From contig CAWFGX010000012.1 of NCBI GenBank assembly GCA_963815375.1, forward strand, positions 124,001 to 188,000: a stretch of 64,000 nucleotides of DNA. The letters run 5' to 3'. Positions 43,558 to 50,384 of the stretch are shown in pieces. The DNA comes from JASHPR01 sp963815375 (lineage in GTDB: Bacteria; Actinomycetota; Actinomycetes; Streptosporangiales; Streptosporangiaceae). The translations under genes were made by a program, and so were the position numbers. Every line of letters begins with the position of its first letter. Within the stretch, counting starts at the first letter, position 1. A model generated the notes under the pieces. It did not search any database. It was not told the DNA's origin and worked only from the letters and a program-made list of their open reading frames with translations.

Positions 43558-43920
43558 TCAGCTGCCGAACGCCTTAGCGACCGCCTCAGCCTGCTCGCCA
43601 GGAAGCTGAGCGTGCGCCGCTGCCAGCGCGTCAGCGACGCGGTACAGGACCGCGCTCAGCGCCAGCTTGGCCATGCCGTCCTGAAGCGCCGTGGCCAGCT
43701 TGGTCAGGCCTTCCGTCTGGCCCACGACGCCCTCGTAGTACTCCTGGTACTTCGCGTGGATGTCACTGGACGTCGGCAGGTTCCCGAACGCGCTTGCCGG
43801 CAGGGCGGCCCCTGAGGCGAACGTCTCCCGCTGCTTCAGAACTTCCTCGGCCTGAGCCTTGAACTGGTCACCAGCGCCGTACAGGTCACTGAGCGTAACC
43901 TCGAACCCGCCGCTTGCCAC
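43558..43920 (-). CDS. WXG100-like small partner protein (pair 1)
   Basis: 120 aa from a GTG 7 bp after GAGGAGG. Helical throughout: SGGFEVTLSDLYGAGDQFKA, ALPASAFGNLPTSSDIHAKY, QEYYEGVVGQTEGLTKLATA. Paralogues upstream of pairs 2 and 4 share the blocks E-V-x(2)-x-L, (A/S)-x-F-G-x-L and Y-Q-E-(F/Y)-Y. The size and position before a large WXG protein fit an ESAT-6/CFP-10-type heterodimer partner. Confidence 0.7.
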   Translation of the reverse strand: MASGGFEVTLSDLYGAGDQFKAQAEEVLKQRETFASGAALPASAFGNLPTSSDIHAKYQEYYEGVVGQTEGLTKLATALQDGMAKLALSAVLYRVADALAAAHAQLPGEQAEAVAKAFGS

Positions 43921-44149
43921 AGCATGACCTCCTCGTCCGCTGGCAGGGATAGTCGCGCGCCATAACGGTGAGTCGCTCCCGCCACTTCTGGCTACCACTA
44001 GCGTAACTTCAGCTTAACTCAAAGGAAATGGGTCGTTCGCAAATTACCCAAATGCCGCGAGGGTGCCCGGCGAAGAGGCATCTGACCTGCGGATTAATAA
44101 ACCGCGCGCAACCGCCAGGCCCCGCGCGGCAGCGATGGCGCCGAGGCGG
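43921..44149 (-). promoter_or_regulatory. AT-richer promoter region of pair 1 with PHO-box-like repeats
   Basis: On the minus strand GTTAAGCTGAA and GTTACGCTAGT (43997-44018) are adjacent 11-bp units starting GTTA, about 77 bp upstream of the pair 1 start. They resemble, but do not fully match, the PHO-box GTTCAC core. The GTTAAGCTG part recurs at 47155-47163 before pair 2. Confidence 0.4.
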
Positions 44150-46630
44150 TCAGGTTGCTGGCGGGACCACGAGTGCCTGGCCGACGAAGATCAGCGACGG
44201 GTCCGTGAGCTGGTTGATCTCGGCGATCTCCTGTACCAGCGCCTCGTTCCCGTCAGCGATCCCCCACAGCGTGTCCCCTGGCTCCACCACCACGACGCTG
44301 GAGTCCGCTGGCGGCGCCGGGATCTCCGGAATGCGCAGCACCTGGCCAGGGAAGATCAGGGCATTCGGGCCGATCTCCGGGTTGGCCTTCTCGAGCAGCG
44401 GCCAGAGCAGCGGGTTGCCGAGCCGCTCCTTTGCGATCTCCCACAGGGTGTCCCCGGGCTTGACCGTGACGGTCCCACCGCCGACATGATGCCCTGGCGT
44501 GGGGACAGAAGGAGGCGGCGCTGGGGTGCCCGGCGGAGGTGCCGGCTGCCCGGGAGGCGGCGGGGGGAATTGCGGCACCGGCACGGCGGGCGGGGGTGCT
44601 GGCACGGGGGGCACGGTCGGGTGAGGCGACGGCGGCGTCTTGGAAACGAAACTGTCGGCCACGTTGAACGGCACTTTGGTGACAGCCCGGCCAACATCTG
44701 TCGGCCCGAGTCTGACGTACCTGGCCACCCTGCTTTCCTGGATGTCGTTCAGTGCGTTGGCGATGCGGCTCGCGACGGCGCTGCGGGGCGCCCCGGCGGC
44801 AGGATCGGCGCTGTCAGCGCCGGGGGTTGCGCCATCGCTGCCGGTGGGGCCATCAGCGCCTGGCACGGTGCCGTCAGCGCCAACCGCTGCGCCGTCCCCG
44901 CCGGCCGGGCCCGCCGGAACGGACCCCGGCCCGTCGCCACCGGCCGACGTCCCGGCACCATCCCCTCCGGCGTCGGGAACCGACGCCACGGGCGATCCGT
45001 CGCTCGCGGGCAGCGCCCCGGCGCTCCCGTCTCCGAGGGCCGCCGACGCCGCCGATCCGGGCGCGTCAGCAGCAGGCCCCGCAGGCGTCCCCGGCGCACC
45101 GGCCCGGGCAGCAACCGGTGCCGCCGGCCCATCGCCACCAGCAGGTACGGACCCGTCGGGGCCAGGCGTCCCGTTAGAGACCACGTTAGGATGCCCGGCC
45201 CCAGGTCCGTCGCCAGCGAGCCCCGGCCCATCGCCACCGGGACGCCCGGCGACCGAACCGGGGCCCGACCCGTCACCAGACGACGTGATCGGAGCCGACC
45301 CGTCACTGCCACCGGGGTGCACCGCTACCGGGCTGGCACCCGGCCCCTCACCGGCACCGGGCCCCTCGCCCCCGCCGGCTGCTTCAGGATGCGCTCCCCC
45401 GGCGCCGCCCGCCAGGGCGCCAGGCTCTGACCCGCTACCGCTGTCGGCGAGAGGCGTTACCTCATGAACCGGCGCGGACGTTACGACCTCTTGCCCTGTG
45501 GCCCCGGTTCCGGCGCCGCCACCGTCGCCTGCTGGGGGCTCTGGTGCCGTGGGAACTGGCGGTTCAGGGGTGTCCGGCAGGCCAGTCAGCTCGGTTGCTC
45601 CCGCCGGGCCGTCGCCGGGCGTTGCCGGGCCATCGCCGGATGTCCCGGAGAGCCAGCGGAAGCCCTGTATGGCCCCGCCGAACGCCGCGCCACCGACGGC
45701 CGCCAGGCCGGTGCTCGCGGCCACCGCTTCCCAGGCGCCCGGGTCATCGAGGCTCTTGCCGTCGACCCAGAACTCGCCGATCGAACTCGAGGCCAGGCTC
45801 GTGGCGGCAAAGTAACCAGCATTCCCGAGTATCGGGCTGTCCCTCAGGATCGTGTTTATGTTCCGCGCCGAACCGGTAACGAAGTCGGCCAGCTCCGGCG
45901 ACAATTTACCAAGAAGAGGATTTACCGTAAGGTCTCTCATAGTAAATGGGCCGAGCACCATGGCTACGGTGCCGCTGAGGATAATGCCGGTGATATCACT
46001 GGCGGACCAGTTCGCCGGGTCGAACGGGTTCTCGCCCTTGAGAGCTTTCTCGATAACGTCCTGGATGAAGGCGGCCCCGGCGCCGAGTACAAACCGGCCG
46101 GCCAGGTTGGCGAGTGTCGTGCCAAGCTGCGCGAAGAAAGCCTGGGCGGCGGAGAGTGATTCGGCTGTCTCAGCCGCCAGAACGCCGGCTTCCGCGGTGT
46201 CAGCCGCCACCTCCGCGTCCGCGGCAGCCTCGGATCCGCCGAAGGTGAAGATCGCCATCGCGGTGCCGATGGCGACCGCAGCGATCATCATCTCCCACAG
46301 CCGCCTGGCTTGCTCGTCGTGTTGCTGGATGACGTCGGCTGTGGTGTCGAGCTGCTTCGCTGCCGGTTCGAGGTTCTGGGCGTAGTCCTGGATGGCCGTC
46401 CGGAAACCGCTCCATGCGGTCTGGTACTTGGCCGCGGCGGACTCGTCTTCCCCGTTCTTTCCTGGCTTGCCCTTCCAGGAGTTCTCCAGGTTCACGGCAG
46501 CCCCGTTAAGGGATGCGACGATCTGGTTGAGATCTGCAGCCAGCTCCCGGCAGGCGTTGGCAGCGCCGTGAATGGCCTCGGGATTTCCGCCAGGATCGAA
46601 GATTCCCTCGATCTCGCCGAAGAACGACAC
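44150..46630 (-). CDS. WXG-type protein with long Gly/Pro/Asp linker and two LysM domains (pair 2)
   Basis: 826 aa from a GTG preceded by GGAGCCCG. The N-terminal WXG-like domain has NPEAIHGAANACRELAADLN and NSWKGKPGKNG. Then come a hydrophobic segment (MMIAAVAIGTAMAIFTFGGS), the conserved NPFDPANWSASDITGIILSG and a low-complexity linker of about 350 residues rich in Gly, Pro, Asp and Ala. Two LysM domains follow: KPGDTLWEIAKERLGNPLLW and EPGDTLWGIADGNE ... TDPSLIFVGQALVVPP. The long linker could span the cell wall. The small partner is 7 bp upstream. Confidence 0.72.
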   Translation of the reverse strand: MSFFGEIEGIFDPGGNPEAIHGAANACRELAADLNQIVASLNGAAVNLENSWKGKPGKNGEDESAAAKYQTAWSGFRTAIQDYAQNLEPAAKQLDTTADVIQQHDEQARRLWEMMIAAVAIGTAMAIFTFGGSEAAADAEVAADTAEAGVLAAETAESLSAAQAFFAQLGTTLANLAGRFVLGAGAAFIQDVIEKALKGENPFDPANWSASDITGIILSGTVAMVLGPFTMRDLTVNPLLGKLSPELADFVTGSARNINTILRDSPILGNAGYFAATSLASSSIGEFWVDGKSLDDPGAWEAVAASTGLAAVGGAAFGGAIQGFRWLSGTSGDGPATPGDGPAGATELTGLPDTPEPPVPTAPEPPAGDGGGAGTGATGQEVVTSAPVHEVTPLADSGSGSEPGALAGGAGGAHPEAAGGGEGPGAGEGPGASPVAVHPGGSDGSAPITSSGDGSGPGSVAGRPGGDGPGLAGDGPGAGHPNVVSNGTPGPDGSVPAGGDGPAAPVAARAGAPGTPAGPAADAPGSAASAALGDGSAGALPASDGSPVASVPDAGGDGAGTSAGGDGPGSVPAGPAGGDGAAVGADGTVPGADGPTGSDGATPGADSADPAAGAPRSAVASRIANALNDIQESRVARYVRLGPTDVGRAVTKVPFNVADSFVSKTPPSPHPTVPPVPAPPPAVPVPQFPPPPPGQPAPPPGTPAPPPSVPTPGHHVGGGTVTVKPGDTLWEIAKERLGNPLLWPLLEKANPEIGPNALIFPGQVLRIPEIPAPPADSSVVVVEPGDTLWGIADGNEALVQEIAEINQLTDPSLIFVGQALVVPPAT

Positions 46631-46637
46631 CGGGCTC

Positions 46638-46946
46638 CTAGACCGTGCGGATGGTGTTCTTGTCTTCTGCGGTACGGTAAAGGCCCTCGCTCGCGGCGAG
46701 CTTAAGGCCACCCGTGACCAATCCCTTGTGCAGATCGGTCATGTGCGCTACGACCTGGTCGTAGAACTCCTGGTACTGGTCATCCATCTGTTCTGACGTG
46801 GGCAGCCTGCCGAAATCCCCACTCGACAGCCTGGCTGCCGACTGGAATTTATCGAGAGCCTTCTGGACCTGATCGGCCGCATCCCCGTAGGCTGTCGCGG
46901 CGGTGCGCAGTTCACCGAACGTAACCTCGTACCCCCCACTGGCCAC
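46638..46946 (-). CDS. WXG100-like small partner protein (pair 2)
   Basis: 102 aa from a GTG 8 bp after GGAGGG. ASGGYEVTFGELRTAATAYG, SGDFGRLPTSEQMDDQYQEF and YDQVVAHMTDLHKGLVTGGL parallel the pair 1 and pair 4 partners. Helical, soluble, no signal. The stop is 7 bp before the large gene. Confidence 0.7.
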   Translation of the reverse strand: MASGGYEVTFGELRTAATAYGDAADQVQKALDKFQSAARLSSGDFGRLPTSEQMDDQYQEFYDQVVAHMTDLHKGLVTGGLKLAASEGLYRTAEDKNTIRTV

Positions 46947-47286
46947 GGTTCGCACCCTCCGGGACGCCTTGCTGTCGGATTGAGATCATGACGGTCCCAC
47001 CACCCCGTCGGCGCCAGCTTAGCCCACCGGAAGTGGGTGATTTCTGCTACTTATCGATATGGCGCGGAACGCATCGGAGGCCGGGCGCGGCCATTCCCAT
47101 GCTGTAAATCGATTCAGCTTAATTTTTGAAGAACAAATTGCGTCGCAGACATTACAGCTTAACGACCTGCCGCGGAAGCACCAGGTAGGGCCAGGACCGG
47201 GACTGGGTCCCTTCAGGCATACGGAACCGCCGACGCTTGACCCATCTGGTCGCCCGCCTGCGGCAGCCGGGTGACCGGCGGACAGG
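46947..47286. other. AT-richer intergenic region before pair 2
   Basis: 340 bp with no gene. Clearly less GC-rich than its surroundings around 47095-47165. TTAAGCTG occurs twice on the minus strand (47115-47122 and 47155-47162), once in a GTTAAGCTGTA unit followed by a weak second unit. Probably the pair 2 promoter. Confidence 0.4.
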
Positions 47287-47703
47287 TCAGCTGCCGGGCG
47301 GGACCAGCAGCACCTGGCCCGGGTAGATCAGCGACGGGTCCACCATGTGCTTCAGCTCGGCTATTCGCTCGGCCAGCGCCGGGTCTCCACTGGCGATGCC
47401 CAGGACGGTATCGCCGGATTGGACCACCCGCGTAGCGGAACCGGGCGGCAGCCCCGCGGCTTGCGGTGCCGGAGGTTCCGGCACCGGTACAGGGCCAGGA
47501 GCAGCCGGCCGCGTTCCCGCCCTCGGTGCTGAGGATGCTTCCTACGGGGCCGCCCATGGAGCCCAGCTTGCCGAACGCATCCCCGGGAAGGTCAGCTGCC
47601 GCCCGGTACCGCGCCAGCGCCTGCTGCACGTTGCTGCTTGCGCCTTGTACGCAGCGCCCGCCTCGCCCAGCTCACTCAGCACGACCTCGACTGGCAAATG
47701 CAC
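47287..47703 (-). pseudogene. Collapsed WXG/LysM pair (pair 3 remnant)
   Basis: The 5' part is the start of a small partner (PVEVVLSELGEAGAAYKAQA, then after a frame break near 47636 VQQALARYRAAADLPGDAFG). It passes at GKLGSMGGPVGS into a Pro-rich linker and, in another frame, the terminal LysM of a large protein (VVQSGDTVLGIASGD, DPSLIYPGQVLLVPPGS, stop 47287). Everything between, over 1.5 kb by comparison with the other pairs, is missing. At least one frameshift and one fusion make it non-functional. Confidence 0.7.
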
Positions 47704-47717
47704 AGCGGCCGTCTGCT

Positions 47718-49211
47718 TCACCCACCGGGCGGGACCAGGAGCACCTGGCCGGGGTAGATCAAGGATGTATCCCTCAGGCCGTTCAGCTGGGCGATCTGCT
47801 GCTCCAGCTGCGAGCTCCCGCCAGCGATCTCTGACAGGCTCTGGCCAGCCTGGACCACGTGTGCGGTTGAGCCCGGCGGCACCGGCGGCAGCACGGGAAT
47901 GAGCAGCTTCTGTCCGGGCGTGATCGTCCCGTTGGCGCCCACTGTCAGCGGGTTGGCGGCAGCGAGCACCGGATACAGATTCGGGTTGCCCAAACGCCGC
48001 CCCGCGATGCCGTACAGGCTGTCACCGGGAGCGACGGTCTCCGTCCCCCCGCCGATGTGCGGCGGGACGCCGGGTACTGATGTCCCAGGCGGCAGCCCCG
48101 GCAGGTTCGGCGTCTTGACATCCGGGACCGGCACAGCCGGCGGCTGCTCTCCTGCCTGCGGAGCGGACAGCGGGACTGGCTGCGGGCCGCCGTTGATTAG
48201 GTAGTACTTGGTCGCGGTGATCGGAACAGTGAAGAGGTTGTTGGTCAGATCGGCCTTGGTGACACCGGGGATGGGGGTGTCGCCCTCGGCACCGAGGAGC
48301 CGACCCAGCGGGTTATCTGTGGTACCCAGCTTGGCGAGCGCGGCTCCACTGACAAAAGAGATGCCGGTGCTCTCGGCTAGGAGTTCCCAGGTATGCAGGT
48401 CGAACGGCTGACCAGTGATCCAGAACTGCCACGGCACACCCCAGGTGAAGCCGGCCGAGGCGTTCCACACAGCAGAGCTAAGGATGGGATGCGCGGCCTG
48501 GAACGCGGCGAGCGGCTTGATCCCGTTGAACGCCGCGCCAAGTGCCCCGGACACCAGGCCACCGAGCAGGATGTTCGAGACGTCGTCAGCCGTGTAGTTG
48601 GTGATGCTGAACGGATTCTCGCCGTCTTGGGCCTTGCCCATCACTATCGACAGGGTGTCGGCGACCGCACCCAGCATGAACTGAGATGCGACGGTCGTGG
48701 CCGCGTCCATCGCCTCGCCGAGCACCAGGAGCGTATTGGCGATGAGCCCCTCGACCTCGGTCATCACTCCGGCGGCCACCGCTATGTCGGTCGCGGCCAT
48801 GGCCTCGGCGGTGGCGTCGGAGATCCCGAAAGTGAAGATCGTCAGGGCGAGGCCGCCGGCGGCGGTGATGCCGATGACCCACTCCAGCTTCCTGGCCTCC
48901 GACTGCGCGGTCTGGAGAGCCTCGCCTTCCCTCTGGATGCTGGCGCTGGCCGTGTCAAGGTGCTGGGCGTACTCCCCGATCGCTTTGCTGAACTTGCTCC
49001 AGGCGGCCTGGAACGAGGCAGCGCCTGACTCGTTCTCCTGGCCGCCCGTACCTTTCCAGGACTTCGCCAGCGCCGCAGCGGACGAGTCCAGCGCCGAGGC
49101 CGTCTCCCGCAAGCCGGCGGCCAGCGTCCGGGTCGCCGTGGCCGCCGCGAAGATGGCCTCCGGGTCGCCGCCAGGATGAAGGAGCCCCTCAAGGTCTCCC
49201 GTGAAGGACAA
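47718..49211 (-). CDS. WXG-type protein with two LysM domains (pair 4)
   Basis: 497 aa. WXG-like domain: GDPEAIFAAATATRTLAAGL and KSWKGTGGQE. Hydrophobic segment WVIGITAAGGLALTIFTFGI, then NPFSITNYTADDVSNILLGG, matching the other two large proteins. Pro-rich linker, then LysM 1 (VAPGDSLYGIAGRRLGNPNL) and LysM 2 (QAGQSLSEIAGGSSQ ... DTSLIYPGQVLLVPPG). Last gene before the pair 3 remnant; the partner gene is 6 bp upstream. Confidence 0.72.
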   Translation of the reverse strand: MSFTGDLEGLLHPGGDPEAIFAAATATRTLAAGLRETASALDSSAAALAKSWKGTGGQENESGAASFQAAWSKFSKAIGEYAQHLDTASASIQREGEALQTAQSEARKLEWVIGITAAGGLALTIFTFGISDATAEAMAATDIAVAAGVMTEVEGLIANTLLVLGEAMDAATTVASQFMLGAVADTLSIVMGKAQDGENPFSITNYTADDVSNILLGGLVSGALGAAFNGIKPLAAFQAAHPILSSAVWNASAGFTWGVPWQFWITGQPFDLHTWELLAESTGISFVSGAALAKLGTTDNPLGRLLGAEGDTPIPGVTKADLTNNLFTVPITATKYYLINGGPQPVPLSAPQAGEQPPAVPVPDVKTPNLPGLPPGTSVPGVPPHIGGGTETVAPGDSLYGIAGRRLGNPNLYPVLAAANPLTVGANGTITPGQKLLIPVLPPVPPGSTAHVVQAGQSLSEIAGGSSQLEQQIAQLNGLRDTSLIYPGQVLLVPPGG

Positions 49212-49217
49212 GGCGGC

Positions 49218-49589
49218 TCACGGCTCCTTGCCGGAGTCGACCTGGTCGAGATACCTGTTGTCCTGCATGACCTGCCGGAGATACTGCAGGTACATAGTCA
49301 CCAGATGCTCAGCGAGCCAGTACTCCCCAGCAGCCTTGACCAGGTTCTCCGAGCCGTTCGACAGCGAGTCGAACAGCTTGGTGATGTCCTTCGTGACCTG
49401 GCTGTAGAACTCCTGGTACCCCGTCGCCATCTTCGGGGACACGGCCAGGTTGCCGAACGCGCTGCCGGGGAGATCGGCCGCGCGCTGCCATTGCCTAAGC
49501 ATCTGCTGAACGTCGGCACCCTGCACCTTAAAGACCTTCGCCGCCTCCAGCAGCTCGTCGAGCACAACCTCATAGCCTTCACTGACCAT
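49218..49589 (-). CDS. WXG100-like small partner protein (pair 4)
   Basis: 123 aa from an ATG 9 bp after GAAGGGAC. SEGYEVVLDELLEAAKVFKV, PGSAFGNLAVSPKMATGYQE and FYSQVTKDITKLFDSLSNGS are shared in pattern with the other partners; the C-terminus (MYLQYLRQVMQDNRYLDQVD) is longer. It begins the minus-strand gene row that runs down to the arrestin-like gene. Confidence 0.7.
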   Translation of the reverse strand: MVSEGYEVVLDELLEAAKVFKVQGADVQQMLRQWQRAADLPGSAFGNLAVSPKMATGYQEFYSQVTKDITKLFDSLSNGSENLVKAAGEYWLAEHLVTMYLQYLRQVMQDNRYLDQVDSGKEP

Positions 49590-49671
49590 CGCCAAAGTCC
49601 CTTCAGCCAAGTGAAACGGCTTGGTGATCACGGCAAATGGTCAGCGCCGACCGCGCGGCCGTAAGAAAAAT

Positions 49672-49693
49672 GTAGCGTGAACGCTGCGTGAAC
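49672..49693 (-). promoter_or_regulatory. Candidate PHO box upstream of pair 4
   Basis: Read on the minus strand: GTTCACGCAGC followed directly by GTTCACGCTAC, two 11-bp units that keep the GTTCAC core of actinomycete PHO boxes, 83 bp upstream of the pair 4 start. Confidence 0.55.
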
Positions 49694-49700
49694 CATCTTT

Positions 49701-49763
49701 GTTTTACGTGGCCGCAACTGGGCAGCCCAACTGTTTACGTGGCCGCAACTAAACAGCCCGAGT
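49701..49763. repeat. Two direct repeats of about 32 bp in the pair 4/M-box intergenic region
   Basis: Copies start at 49701 and 49733. Both read GTTT(T)ACGTGGCCGCAACT, then three variable bases and CAGCCC. Their place between the PHO box and the M-box promoter suggests an operator used in either direction. Confidence 0.6.
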
Positions 49764-49805
49764 GCACCGGCCCGGCCACGCCCACGGCAGGCGCCCGCAC
49801 AGCGT

Positions 49806-49834
49806 TTGCCGTGAACTCGCAGCTCAGGTATGCT
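49806..49834 (+). promoter_or_regulatory. Sigma-70-type promoter of the M-box transcript
   Basis: TTGCCG (49806-49811), a 17-bp spacer and TATGCT (49829-49834). Transcription would start near 49841, about 15 nt before the riboswitch P1 stem. Confidence 0.6.
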
Positions 49835-49855
49835 GACCACGGTTTTGTCGGGCAC

Positions 49856-50054
49856 CTCGTTCGGTGAGGCGTCGACATGAACACAGGCCACTGATCCGAC
49901 GACGTCGAGAGACGCCCAGGGTCAGGACAGGTCTCCCCGGCCTAAGGGGTGACCCGAAGTGGCTGCGCCGGCGGTGTTTGCAAGCACAGCGTCTTCAAGC
50001 ACCGTGAAGCAAACACAGCGGCGCTACGTCATGTCGTGCCAAAGCTCTGACGAG
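49856..50054 (+). promoter_or_regulatory. M-box (ykoK) magnesium riboswitch
   Basis: Conserved M-box blocks occur in order: CTCGTTCGGTGAGGC (5' P1 and first core), GTCGAGAGACGCC and GGGTCAGGACAG (core of the upper arm), and GTCGTGCCAAAGCTCTGACG (3' core). CTCGT (49856-49860) pairs with ACGAG (50050-50054) to close P1. M-boxes bind several Mg2+ ions and stop expression when Mg2+ is plentiful. A promoter lies just upstream and the next gene is an NRAMP-related transporter of the type that carries Mg2+. Confidence 0.85.
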
Positions 50055-50064
50055 TTTGGGGTGC

Positions 50065-50084
50065 GCGCCGCTCAGCCGCGGCGC
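50065..50084 (+). terminator. Hairpin likely used as M-box expression platform
   Basis: GCGCCGC (50065-50071), loop TCAGCC, GCGGCGC (50078-50084): a perfect 7-bp stem 11 nt after P1. The tail is only weakly T-rich (TTCCCTTG), as often in high-GC actinomycetes, so termination may need help or the hairpin may act otherwise. Confidence 0.55.
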
Positions 50085-50384
50085 TTCCCTTGCCTGTAGA
50101 TGGACACCCGCGTGTGTCATGGCTGGAGGAGGCGAGACATGGATAGTAGACCCGGGCATCAACGGCCCCGCATCCGAGCGTTCTCGCCTTGTTCCGGCAC
50201 GCGGTAAAGCCGCCGACAGCACTCTGAATCCCCGAGTTCCCCGAGCTCACAGCTTCGGGACTCTGCCTGCTGCGTTCTGAGCGACGTGGGCGCGAGTCCC
50301 CAGGCCGCTCGCGGCTGCCGCGCGCCTCCCTAGTCACTCCGAGACGCCCCCCGAGATAGCGGCGGAGGGGAAGGGAGGATCACC
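50085..50384 (+). other. 5' leader between riboswitch and transporter
   Basis: 300 nt of leader with no convincing ORF. It ends in GGGAGGATCACC before the ATG. Confidence 0.4.

Noticed and set aside
42271..49211. C-terminal toxins in the WXG proteins
   Set aside because: The C-termini are LysM domains; no nuclease, deaminase or ADP-ribosyltransferase motif and no immunity gene was seen.
49856..50054. yybP-ykoY manganese riboswitch, considered because an NRAMP gene follows
   Set aside because: The conserved blocks and their order match the M-box and not yybP-ykoY.
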